From NCBI RefSeq assembly GCF_019915265.1, contig NZ_CP082780.1, positions 744,001 to 808,000 of the forward strand: 64,000 nt of DNA. The letters run 5' to 3'. The notes beneath the pieces were generated by a model that was given only the letters and a program-made list of their open reading frames with translations, was not told where the DNA came from and searched no databases. A program made the translations under genes and the position numbers. The stretch's first letter is position 1; each line of letters opens with the position of its first letter. The stretch is from Bacillus aquiflavi (GTDB lineage: Bacteria > Bacillota > Bacilli > Bacillales > Cytobacillaceae). Below are positions 18,147 through 25,878 of the stretch, one piece after another.

Positions 18147-18713
18147 ATGGATGACTTATACAATCGAATCCATCAAGCGAGTAAGGAAGTGTTTGGAGAC
18201 AGTCGTGGTGGGAAAGTGCCGGTGAGTGTTGGGGAAGGTAGTAAAAAAGCCAATGGAGATGAAAAAGTCTTAAAAGGGAAGGATGTTTATGGACCATATT
18301 ATGATGATGCAAAAAAACTGTATAAGCAGAATCCTGATTGGTATCCAAATCCTGATGAGTCTACGATTGTTAAAGGAGAAGAATTAACACGTGTAAGAAA
18401 TGAATATGATACACTTGTGAAAAATGGAGTATTAGAGAAGGGACATCATAAGAAAGGTTTATCTTTTGGTGGAGAAAATGTTCCTGAGAATATCAAGTTC
18501 ACTGGTGAATCTACCATAAAGAGTAGTGAATTCAATGGTTTAGATATGGATTTTTATCATGAATTAGGTTATGGTAAAGAAAATGTCAAAATGTTAAAAA
18601 TACATCAAACAGAGAACGGAGTCTTTATTTTTGGTAATAACCCATCTCATACAGAAGTTACAAAGTTCCAAAACAAAGTATTAAGATGGCGGAAACAGAA
18701 TGGTTTGAGGTGA
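18147..18713 (+). CDS. Orphan toxin module 2 (HNH-like candidate)
   Basis: 188 codons from the scaffold-internal ATG (MDDLYNRIHQASKEVFGDSR) to TGA. After the shared ~30 residues the sequence is specific. DVYGPYYDDAKKLYKQNPDW is followed by GHHKKGLSFGGENVPENIKF and NNPSHTEVTKFQNKVL. The GHHKKGLSFGG block, with later N and H residues, resembles HNH/GHH-type nuclease toxins of polymorphic systems; this is inference. No ribosome-binding site precedes the ATG, so it is probably a silent cassette usable after recombination. It is followed at 20 nt by an intact putative immunity gene. Confidence 0.62.
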   Translation: MDDLYNRIHQASKEVFGDSRGGKVPVSVGEGSKKANGDEKVLKGKDVYGPYYDDAKKLYKQNPDWYPNPDESTIVKGEELTRVRNEYDTLVKNGVLEKGHHKKGLSFGGENVPENIKFTGESTIKSSEFNGLDMDFYHELGYGKENVKMLKIHQTENGVFIFGNNPSHTEVTKFQNKVLRWRKQNGLR

Positions 18714-18732
18714 AATCCAGAGAGGAGAAATA

Positions 18733-19527
18733 ATGTCACAAGAAAAAATATTGTTACCCGGAATGTGGTATGGTGAAAAAAAAAGTTCGACAGAAGTAGA
18801 ATTTATAAAGAAAAATCTGACTTCTATCCAAACAGAAGAGGAATGTATTTTATCTATTGTAGAACTTTTAAAGGTAGGGGATTTTTCGGTCAAACCTCTA
18901 TTGATTCAATTAATGAATACAACTAAAGATGATAGAGTGTTAAATCTATGTATACGAATTTTTTGCTCTGTTTGTACTCATGAAGATTTAAAGGATAGTA
19001 ATAATTTTAAATTTTTATCAGATGTTTCAGATGCTTCAGCTCATTCTTTTGCATCTGGTGCTGTTGAAACATTATCCTATGAAGTAGTACCATATCTATT
19101 AGCTATGTTAGAAGATTGGGAAGATACTGAAATAGAGCAAACAATTAAAAATTCTTTAGATTTTATGTTAGGATATTCAAAAAAAATTTCTGATGAAGCA
19201 AGCCTAGATGAGATTGGTGAATTTTATTTAGAAGAAATGAAATGGATTGATGCTAGTGTATACTATTATGAAAAGAAGCCTGTTTTTCCAGGAGATTTAA
19301 CTAAAAGATTGTTTAAAAATGCATTCATATCATTACAAATAGGCTCTAATCTAAAAATGTATGTAGTTCCTTCATTATTATCAATCTGGAGTGGAGAGAA
19401 GTGTCCAGTTGCTTATGAAACGGTTATGGACAGTGTCGAGATGGAAAAATTACAATCCTATGCAAATACACTTTCAACTATGGAATGGATAAAAGGGAAG
19501 AAGTATTTTTATTCTACAGAAATCTAA
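18733..19527 (+). CDS. Putative immunity protein 2 (Imm47-like)
   Basis: 264 residues, cytosolic, acidic and helical, with no signal peptide. It starts MSQEKILLPGMWYGEKKSST behind AGAGGAGAAATA. Repeated helical pairs (PLLIQLMNTTKDDRVLNLCI, TLSYEVVPYLLAMLEDWED) suggest a HEAT-like immunity fold. I associate it with the Imm47 family from memory. It lies directly downstream of toxin 2 and is the only immunity gene here apart from that of toxin 3 that appears unbroken. It could protect against toxin 2 of siblings even if the toxin cassette is silent. Confidence 0.62.
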   Translation: MSQEKILLPGMWYGEKKSSTEVEFIKKNLTSIQTEEECILSIVELLKVGDFSVKPLLIQLMNTTKDDRVLNLCIRIFCSVCTHEDLKDSNNFKFLSDVSDASAHSFASGAVETLSYEVVPYLLAMLEDWEDTEIEQTIKNSLDFMLGYSKKISDEASLDEIGEFYLEEMKWIDASVYYYEKKPVFPGDLTKRLFKNAFISLQIGSNLKMYVVPSLLSIWSGEKCPVAYETVMDSVEMEKLQSYANTLSTMEWIKGKKYFYSTEI

Positions 19528-19694
19528 GATTATTCAGTTATTTTGATTCTGAGGAGGAAGAAAAAATTCAGTATAGATACAAGATTAAATATTACAGCAA
19601 ACGGTGAGGCTTACTGCGTCTGAGGGACTGGCTAAGATATCAGCTATTTTGTGAGTTCCTCGGGCATTTACAAAACAACATGCTCAATAAAGCA

Positions 19695-19740
19695 AGTCAA
19701 CAGCGACGTTGGGAAACGTAGTGGTCTGTTGATTTTTTTT
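19695..19740 (+). terminator. Terminator after immunity gene 2
   Basis: GTCAACAG / CTGTTGAT stem with an inner ACGTT/AACGT stem, followed by eight T. It ends the second cassette. Confidence 0.7.
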
Positions 19741-19929
19741 ATAGTGTTGTTTAATGGAAATGGCTAAAAATTTACTAAAAACAATTAAAGAATTAGAAAA
19801 AAAGAAACACATAAATTATAAATTGGAAAGACACTTAATGGACGTGATTAAGTCGCGTTAGCGATTTTGTTCTATGTGCAACCTTCTAACATTTTGGTTG
19901 CAATACTCTTAACTTTTATTTTGCATTAA

Positions 19930-20161
19930 ACAGATGGGCATTAAGTAAAAAAATTATTAGTAATAGATTCCTTAATATTGATGAAACGGTAAATTTATTA
20001 GGAAGTCAATCACCTTTTGTACCTATTTGGATTAATGTATCTTTTGTAGAAATAGATGGAGATACGGCTATATTTAAGTTGGAAACTAGTTTGCGTTTTA
20101 GAAAGCCAACATTGCTTAGAAATGCTGAAACAGGTCACGCTCCATTTAAAGCAAACATTTA
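19930..20161 (+). pseudogene. Truncated paralogue of immunity gene 3
   Basis: Only the C-terminal ~70 codons remain (NRFLNIDETVNLLGSQSPFV, then IWINVSFVEIDGDTAIFKLE and the shared end). From 20025 on it is identical to the 3' end of the intact gene at 21244-21642; upstream it diverges. It marks a lost cassette whose toxin is gone. Confidence 0.75.
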
Positions 20162-20411
20162 ATTAGTAGGATAACTCAATACGAAGAATTTCATTACTTT
20201 ATAAATTTTCAGAAAAGAAAAAAGCTAATTTAAATGAGAAAAAGGTTCCAATAAAGGAGCCTTTTTTCATCTCGTCAGTTGATCGTGCATTTGAAGGTAT
20301 CATCGATGGAGCGGGAAAAGCTCTTGGTGACACGATAGACGGTCTCGTATCTCTATACAAATTTGCCGAGAAAAATTTACAACCAGGTCATATCAATTAT
20401 ATCGAAAAAGC
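20025..20411 (+). repeat. 387-bp perfect direct repeat, copy A
   Basis: Identical to 21505-21891 (offset 1480 bp). It contains the 3' end of an immunity gene, its terminator, and the beginning of an LXG scaffold segment. Near-identity continues to about 20550. Perfect identity in otherwise diverged DNA points to recent duplication or gene conversion. Confidence 0.88.
20239..20267 (+). terminator. Terminator after the truncated immunity gene (copy A)
   Basis: AAAAAGGTTCC / GGAGCCTTTTTT hairpin with a 6-nt loop. The identical element recurs at 21719-21747. Confidence 0.75.
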
Positions 20412-20527
20412 CATCTTCGCTTATCAACTCATCCATGACCCAAAGAAAAAGCTAGGGGAAATGAAAGATAAAGTAATCAATTTCCCAAAATATATGTGGG
20501 AAGGGATGAAAAGCGCCTGGAATCGAG
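20271..20527 (+). pseudogene. LXG scaffold copy 3
   Basis: Repeats the LXG C-terminal region (SVDRAFEGIIDGAGKALGDT through MWEGMKSAWNRDV). Relative to copies 1, 2 and 4 an ~86-bp piece is deleted just after GATGCCCACAG (20550), joining it directly to GGAAATGCAGC. Lacks an N-terminal half and a start. Confidence 0.72.
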
Positions 20528-21190
20528 ATGTCATCAACGGAGATGCCCACAGGAAATGCAGCAAAACTCGGTAATGTTGGAAAAATAGGAAATTTTGTAA
20601 ATAAGATCCCCCCACCAATATCGATTAATAAAGGCTTAACTCCCGCTTTAGCTACAGGCAAAGTTAATACGATTCCATACAACGTCATGGATGACTTGTA
20701 CAATCGAATCCATCAAACGAGTAAGGAAGCGTTTGGAGACAGTCGTGGTGGGAAAGTGTCGGTGGGTGTTGGAGAAGGTAGTAAAAGAGCCAGCGTAGTT
20801 AACCGTCCAATTCAAACTATTAAAAATAGGTATCCAAATGAAGTCCAGAAAGGTAAAACATTCAATATTACACTTATAAATGGTAATTTAAAAATTAGAG
20901 ATGGGATAAAAGAAGTAGATTTTATTATTGATGTAAATAACAATTTAAAGGTAGGAAGAGGTCACTCACATTTGGCGAGTGGTAAGGATGTTCAAGCGGC
21001 TGGAAAATTGAAAGTTGATGAGCTAGGGAATGTGAGAAAAATAACGAATGAGTCTGGTCACTATACGCCAACTCCTAAACAAGCAAAAAATTATGAACAA
21101 ATTTTTAAAGAAGCAGGAATTAAAAACAAAAAACGCATGGTTAGAGATTCATCAATTAGAGCTAAACGAATTCTGGTTATGTTAATTTAG
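20528..21190 (+). CDS. Orphan toxin module 3
   Basis: 220 codons. The first ~80 are scaffold (GNAAKLGNVGKIGNFVNKIP; MDDLYNRIHQTSKEAFGDSR from residue 54). The specific part begins near residue 90: RPIQTIKNRYPNEVQKGKTF, then GRGHSHLASGKDVQAAGKLK and NESGHYTPTPKQAKNYEQIF. The 'GHSHLASG...AAG...ITNESGHYTP' pattern recurs in C-termini of RHS/LXG polymorphic toxins; I do not know its activity. The ATG at 20528 exists only because of the scaffold deletion. A putative immunity gene follows after 53 nt. Confidence 0.6.
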   Translation: MSSTEMPTGNAAKLGNVGKIGNFVNKIPPPISINKGLTPALATGKVNTIPYNVMDDLYNRIHQTSKEAFGDSRGGKVSVGVGEGSKRASVVNRPIQTIKNRYPNEVQKGKTFNITLINGNLKIRDGIKEVDFIIDVNNNLKVGRGHSHLASGKDVQAAGKLKVDELGNVRKITNESGHYTPTPKQAKNYEQIFKEAGIKNKKRMVRDSSIRAKRILVMLI

Positions 21191-21243
21191 GAAAATTGAA
21201 AAAAAACAGAATCAATTAAATTGAAGTAAAGGAGGTAGCAGGC

Positions 21244-21642
21244 GTGTGTAGAGTAACTCAAATGAATGAGGAAATTTTTGCTGAAAATCTGCTTAAAACT
21301 GTTAATGAATTAAAAGAAAATCGAGGGATTTCAAGTAATAATTATAAATTTATTATAGAACCCATAGAGGAAGAGGGAAAAACTTTAGATGGCGGAGACG
21401 AAATGATGAAGCGCTTAGTTTTATCCAAAGATAATATAGGTGGAAAAAGATTATTAATAAATGATGTTGTAGGCATTTTAGGAGGGCTTTTTCCAAGAGC
21501 TCCAATTTGGATTAATGTATCTTTTGTAGAAATAGATGGAGATACGGCTATATTTAAGTTGGAAACTAGTTTGCGTTTTAGAAAGCCAACATTGCTTAGA
21601 AATGCTGAAACAGGTCACGCTCCATTTAAAGCAAACATTTAA
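21244..21642 (+). CDS. Putative immunity protein 3
   Basis: 132 residues from GTG 21244, with AAAGGAGG 8 nt upstream. A small soluble alpha/beta protein (EEIFAENLLKTVNELKENRG ... IWINVSFVEIDGDTAIFKLE ... SLRFRKPTLLRNAETGHAPF). It lies directly after toxin 3 and in the same orientation. Its C-terminal half is duplicated in the fragment ending at 20161. Immunity function is inferred only from position. Family not recognised. Confidence 0.6.
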   Translation: MCRVTQMNEEIFAENLLKTVNELKENRGISSNNYKFIIEPIEEEGKTLDGGDEMMKRLVLSKDNIGGKRLLINDVVGILGGLFPRAPIWINVSFVEIDGDTAIFKLETSLRFRKPTLLRNAETGHAPFKANI

Positions 21643-21891
21643 TTAGTAGGATAACTCAATACGAAGAATTTCATTACTTTATAAATTTTCAGAAAAGAAA
21701 AAAGCTAATTTAAATGAGAAAAAGGTTCCAATAAAGGAGCCTTTTTTCATCTCGTCAGTTGATCGTGCATTTGAAGGTATCATCGATGGAGCGGGAAAAG
21801 CTCTTGGTGACACGATAGACGGTCTCGTATCTCTATACAAATTTGCCGAGAAAAATTTACAACCAGGTCATATCAATTATATCGAAAAAGC
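21505..21891 (+). repeat. 387-bp perfect direct repeat, copy B
   Basis: Identical to 20025-20411. It spans the end of immunity gene 3, a terminator and the start of scaffold copy 4. Confidence 0.88.
21719..21747 (+). terminator. Terminator after immunity gene 3
   Basis: The same AAAAAGGTTCC / GGAGCCTTTTTT hairpin as at 20239-20267. Confidence 0.75.
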
Positions 21892-22252
21892 AATCTTCGC
21901 TTCTCAACTCATCCATGACCCGAAGAAAAAGCTGGGGGAAATGAAGGATAAAGTAATCAATTTCCCAAAATATATGTGGGAAGGGATGAAAAGCGCCTGG
22001 AATCGAGATGTCATCAACGGAGATGCCCATAGCCGCGCTGAATTCTTCTCCCATGGGTTGACAACAATCGGAATTGGCGTAATCGGAGATAAAGGATTAA
22101 GTAGAGCAGGTTAGCTTGGAAATGCAGCAAAACTCGGTAATGTTGGAAAAATAGGAAATTTTGTAAATAAGATCCCCCCACCAATATCGATTAATAAAGG
22201 CTTAACTCCCGCTTTTGCAACAGGTACGGTAAACAACATTCCATACAATGTC
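21751..22252 (+). pseudogene. LXG scaffold copy 4
   Basis: Full-length scaffold segment without the LXG N-terminal half. It carries the same CAG-to-TAG stop as copy 2 (22112-22114), but its C-run has the normal length. It leads into toxin module 4. The shared stop suggests copies 2 and 4 descend from one already silent ancestor. Confidence 0.75.
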
Positions 22253-22879
22253 ATGGATGACTTATACAATCGAATCCATCAAACGAGTAAGGAAGCGTTT
22301 GGAGACAGTCGTGGTGGGAAAGTGTCTGGGGGTGTGGGGGAAGGTAGTAAGAAAGTTAGCGAATATAATGTTAGTGGTAAATTTGCAGACAATATATTAG
22401 AATCAGATTATCAAAACTATGTTAAGAGGGAAATAAAGGAAGGGAAAACACCACGTGATAGATTAGATTGGAAGGAAGCAAGGAACTTTTGGAACAGTGA
22501 TTCCCCAATTGCAAGAGGAAATAGATTCAACCAAAAGGCTGTTAGAGAAGGTCGTTATCCATACTCTGAAATACATTTAAGAAATGGAAAAAGATTGGAT
22601 TCTTTTGATCCTTTTAGTGGAGAAATCATCTCTAGAAAGGCAACTGGTTTGGACAATACTACTGATGAAACATATAGAAGATATTTGTCTGAATTTGAAT
22701 CGAAGTATTCAAAAGGAACAGTAATTAGATCCGATAAATATTCCGAGCTAGATGGCACACCACTTGAAGGTAAATACATTTTGGAAATACCCGCCAGTAA
22801 TCAAATTCTAAAAAATATAGATTATTTTAGAAAAATTGCAAAAGAATACGATGTTGAACTGAGACTTTTTGAGGAGTAG
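22253..22879 (+). CDS. Orphan toxin module 4 (restriction-endonuclease-like candidate)
   Basis: 208 codons from the scaffold ATG (MDDLYNRIHQTSKEAFGDSR). The unique part starts near residue 38: RDRLDWKEARNFWNSDSPIA, then RGNRFNQKAVREGRYPYSEI and HLRNGKRLDSFDPFSGEIIS followed by RKATGLDN. The D-S-F-D...G-E-I-I-S-R-K arrangement is that of a PD-(D/E)XK nuclease core; this is inference. No ribosome-binding site at the ATG, so presumably silent. It is followed after 5 nt by a broken immunity gene. Confidence 0.62.
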   Translation: MDDLYNRIHQTSKEAFGDSRGGKVSGGVGEGSKKVSEYNVSGKFADNILESDYQNYVKREIKEGKTPRDRLDWKEARNFWNSDSPIARGNRFNQKAVREGRYPYSEIHLRNGKRLDSFDPFSGEIISRKATGLDNTTDETYRRYLSEFESKYSKGTVIRSDKYSELDGTPLEGKYILEIPASNQILKNIDYFRKIAKEYDVELRLFEE

Positions 22880-22884
22880 ATATT

Positions 22885-23357
22885 ATGATGAAATTTAAAC
22901 CAGAAATTGAAAAAGCATTAGTAAAAATAAATTTTGTAGAGAAGTATGAAGCTCTTTCAAATTCCTCAAGAGAAGTGTACGATCTAGAAGAAATAATTGT
23001 AGATTTAGACAAACAAAAAATAGAAGAAATATTTAATGAATTAGGTTATACAAGTAAATATGTTAAAAAGGAAAACTTTTATAAGGTTGGGGAATATGGG
23101 GATAAGAAAGACATATATTTTGCTTTTCATATTTCTATTAATGTAGATGTGCTAAATTTTTTATATGGGTGGTTTATCATAACAATGAATTAAGATTAGG
23201 GATGCCATGGGCTGCATATTCTAGATTACTAATTTCACCTAATACGATAATTAAACCTCCTTTATTTAGTGATTATGGTGAACTGAAAAAAATATTAGTA
23301 AAATCATTAGAAATGTATGAACAATTTAAGGATGTCCTAATTGAAGAATATATGTAG
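22885..23357 (+). pseudogene. Putative immunity gene 4, frameshifted
   Basis: Begins ATG 22885 behind GAGGAG. The first frame gives 102 codons (MMKFKPEIEKALVKINFVEK ... FLYGWF) and stops at 23193. The +1 frame from about 23170 continues the protein (VYHNNELRLGMPWAAYSRLL ... KSLEMYEQFKDVLIEEYM) to TAG 23355-23357. A single-base change near the G-run at 23167-23173 explains the break. The intact protein would be ~157 residues, a normal size for an immunity protein. Paired with toxin 4 by position. Confidence 0.68.
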
Positions 23358-23574
23358 TACATTTATAAGATTCCTTTTGTTTATTTGGTTATGAATAAAC
23401 GGTGTTATTACTATATAAAGCTTCTTTTTTTAAAAAAAAAAAAAAGGAAACAATAAAATACAAAAAATAAGCGTTGAACGCAACGAAAAAACAAATAATT
23501 AATGAGTTGGTTGAGCTGGTTTTTATTCAGCTATATTTGATTTACTAATAGAAATATAGCTAACTGAATGCATC

Positions 23575-23670
23575 AAAAAACACCTGCTAAGAAGAGCAAG
23601 TGTGACTGTTAAACTAAAGGTGAAGGTGTTCCCCCCACCTGTACAAACCGCGCGAGGCGATTTTTTCCTT
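23575..23670 (-). ncRNA. Putative structured small RNA downstream of the Abi gene (abiF-RNA-like)
   Basis: On the minus strand, right after the Abi stop codon, about 95 nt begins with a GC-rich block (CGCCTCGCGCGGTTTGTAC). It continues through a GGTG/CACC-rich part (AGGTGGGGGGAACACCTTC) and ends in a strong Rho-independent terminator (ACACTTGCT / AGCAGGTGT stem, then six T, 23603 down to 23575). GC content is far above the surrounding DNA and no ORF is present. It has its own promoter-like sequence. I recall a published 'abiF RNA motif' located next to Abi genes and just before terminators; I could not compare it here. Likely a partner or antitoxin-type RNA of the Abi protein. Confidence 0.62.
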
Positions 23671-23676
23671 AAATAT

Positions 23677-23705
23677 ATATTACGCTTTTTCGTAATAAAA
23701 ATCAA
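23677..23705 (-). promoter_or_regulatory. Candidate promoter of the small RNA
   Basis: On the minus strand TTGATT (23705-23700), a 17-nt spacer and TAATAT (23682-23677). It overlaps the last codons and the stop of the Abi gene, so the small RNA could be made independently of the Abi mRNA. Confidence 0.5.
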
Positions 23706-24624
23706 TAATTTTGAAAAAATAATTATAAACAGATATAAACCCTTCATGTTTTTTATAGTATTTTTTGTAGTGTGATAAATTTTTCAACATGTCATTTAAT
23801 TCACGATACCTTGCTCGTTTCTTTTCAATGTTGATAATAAAATTATCGTAAACCAAGAACAATGCTGTTAAGTCATGTATTTTCCTGTTAGATAACTTTT
23901 TTCTCCGAACTGATTTTGATATGCCAGGAATTTGTTTTATAAAATCTGTTATAGGGCGAACATAATCAACTTTTAATTGATTAATTTTTACAATATCCAT
24001 AAGCAAAGGGCTATTATGTGCAGCGGAGTTACGAATGTTTTTTACGTGTTTTAAAACTTCATATAAATCTTTATATTCTTTTGGTTTGTTGAATCTAGTA
24101 TAGTAAAATTCAACAAATTTAACGAAACCTCCAAAAGTAATGATTTCAAATAATATCCAAACTGGGGTATTTTCATTATTTTTTTTATATATACCATGAT
24201 TGTAATGAGTTTTTGGTTTAAGTGGTTTCATAAATCGATCAATTGTTGAACTTTCAAAAGTAAAAAAGTCTTTAACTAAAGTATACCCATCTTCTTTAGG
24301 ATTATTAGTAACATCCGTTAGTATTTTTGTTTTTATGGCGTGTTCAATATCTAGGCTCATTTGAAGGACAACATATCGAAGTTGCATATCGACAGATGCA
24401 AGATTCGAAAGAAAGAAAAAATCAAGGTTGATATATTTTCCAAGTTCATCTTTATCAAAGTTTTTTCGAAAAGCTGTTAACTTAAAAAAATAATTAGAGT
24501 GTTTTAAGATTGTTTTTGCTTCTTTTTTATTTATAATATTGAATTGAACTCCTTTATTTTCGAGATGGTCTATCATTTCATTAAATGTAAGCTTTTTCTT
24601 TAAAAAGGTATCTACGACAACCAA
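23680..24624 (-). CDS. Abi_2-family (AbiD/AbiF-like) abortive-infection protein with HEPN motif
   Basis: 314 residues starting at TTG 24624 behind GGGAGGGGG. The N-terminus KLTFNEMIDHLENKGVQFNI and the segments SNYFFKLTAFRKNF, LRYVVLQMSLDIEHAIKTKI and PVWILFEIITFGGFVKFVEF are those of Abi_2 proteins. KNIRNSAAHNSPL (about residues 190-202) contains the R-N-x3-H motif of HEPN ribonucleases. Abi_2 proteins stop phage growth by killing or arresting infected cells. It lies at the end of the toxin island, facing it, and ends right before a probable small RNA. Frame complete; family call from motifs, high certainty. Confidence 0.86.
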   Translation of the reverse strand: MVVVDTFLKKKLTFNEMIDHLENKGVQFNIINKKEAKTILKHSNYFFKLTAFRKNFDKDELGKYINLDFFFLSNLASVDMQLRYVVLQMSLDIEHAIKTKILTDVTNNPKEDGYTLVKDFFTFESSTIDRFMKPLKPKTHYNHGIYKKNNENTPVWILFEIITFGGFVKFVEFYYTRFNKPKEYKDLYEVLKHVKNIRNSAAHNSPLLMDIVKINQLKVDYVRPITDFIKQIPGISKSVRRKKLSNRKIHDLTALFLVYDNFIINIEKKRARYRELNDMLKNLSHYKKYYKKHEGFISVYNYFFKIIDFYYEKA

Positions 24625-25002
24625 TCTCGTTCCCCCTCCCTTATTGAGTTTATTATCAATATATCAGAACACAGCGCAGGTTCATATAGAGTGTGCTACT
24701 TTGAGTTGTTGTTGAAAATATTTCTAATAATAGTATCGTATTAAGATGATCACATAAGCACCTGTCCACTAATTAAAAACCTCCCCCAAATATTTGAGTT
24801 TTTGTGAGGGTAATTACAAACCATTATAATAAAAAAATTTATAAATGTTGATATAATGCTTTTTCTTAGTTTTAAATACTGTAGTTTGTTGAGCACAGGC
24901 ATTCATTATAGTAAAATATAGCAGTTCAAACAACTTTCAAAAGTGATTAGAGTTTTTATTTTTTAATGTAAAGTCAATATTTGAGACAGGGAGGATTTTT
25001 TT
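24625..25002. promoter_or_regulatory. Intergenic region with yitL promoter
   Basis: 378 bp between the divergent Abi and yitL genes. A promoter for yitL is TTGAGC (24889-24894), a 17-nt spacer and TAAAAT (24912-24917). The right-hand 18-bp island repeat overlaps its -10. The ribosome-binding site is AGGGAGGA (24987-24994). The remaining sequence is AT-rich with no recognisable gene. Confidence 0.6.
24905..24922. repeat. 18-bp direct repeat, right edge of the accessory island
   Basis: ATTATAGTAAAATATAGC, identical to 13871-13888. Here TAAAAT within it serves as the probable -10 of yitL. Confidence 0.7.
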
Positions 25003-25869
25003 ATGCATATAAAAGATTTAGTTGGACAGATCACGACATTGACTGTCAGCCGTCAAGCTGATTTTGGTTATTTTCTAACAAATGGAGAAGAGGATGTGTT
25101 ATTGCATAACAACGAAGCGAAAGAAGAATATCGTATTGGGGAAGCTGTCGAAGTGTTTTTATATATCGATTCACAAAATAGAGTTGCCGCTTCGAGTTTC
25201 CTTCCATCCGTAACATTAGGAGATTATAATTGGGCAACTGTCACCGAGGTAAAGAATACGTTCGGAGTCTTTTTACATATCGGAATTCAAAAGGAAATAT
25301 TGTTAGGAGCAGAGGATTTACCAGCTTTAAAAACAGTTTGGCCGAAAAAAGGAGATTTATTATATATTACATTAAGAGTAAATAAAAATTATCGTATATA
25401 CGCTAAGCTCGCGTCAGATGAAATAATGAAAGAAAAAGCTATTAAAGCGGATAAAAAGGTTCTAAATAAAAATATTAACGGGCACATATACCGTACTAGT
25501 AAAGTAGGTAGCTGGATTATTACAGCAGAAGGTTATAAAGGGTTTATTCATCAGTCAGAACGGAAGCGTGAACCACGTTTAGGTGAAAAAGTGAGTGGAA
25601 GAATTATCGATGTGAAAGAAGACGGTTCGATTAATGTTTCTTTGTTGCCAAGAAAACAAGAAACAATTGATGATAATGCTAATAATATCTTAAGTTATTT
25701 AAAGGATCGCAACGGAGCGATGCCTTACTGGGATAAAAGTTTGCCGGAAGATATCGCTGCTCGTTTTCAAATGAGTAAAGCTGCATTTAAACGGGCATTA
25801 GGAAAATTAATGAAAGAAGGGAAAGTGTATCAAGAGAATGGCTGGACATATGAAAATAAAGAACACTAA
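25003..25869 (+). CDS. yitL: CvfB/YitL family S1-domain RNA-binding protein
   Basis: 288 residues with three S1-like OB-fold segments and a C-terminal winged helix. The first (residues 1-65) starts MHIKDLVGQITTLTVSRQAD. The second (about 70-135) contains FGVFLHIGIQKEILLGAEDL. The third (about 150-215) has GFIHQSERKREPRLGEKVSG. The C-terminal part (about 225-288, ENGWTYENKEH at the end) carries AAFKRALGKLMKEGKVYQ. The family binds RNA; the S. aureus homologue CvfB affects virulence expression. The start follows GGGAGGA. It is followed by a terminator and was the neighbour of yitK before the island arrived. Confidence 0.9.
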   Translation: MHIKDLVGQITTLTVSRQADFGYFLTNGEEDVLLHNNEAKEEYRIGEAVEVFLYIDSQNRVAASSFLPSVTLGDYNWATVTEVKNTFGVFLHIGIQKEILLGAEDLPALKTVWPKKGDLLYITLRVNKNYRIYAKLASDEIMKEKAIKADKKVLNKNINGHIYRTSKVGSWIITAEGYKGFIHQSERKREPRLGEKVSGRIIDVKEDGSINVSLLPRKQETIDDNANNILSYLKDRNGAMPYWDKSLPEDIAARFQMSKAAFKRALGKLMKEGKVYQENGWTYENKEH

Positions 25870-25878
25870 TCAGGAAAA

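Noticed and set aside
17770-22340. CRISPR array, because of repeated blocks
   Set aside because: The repeats are hundreds of bases long, coding-derived and unevenly spaced.
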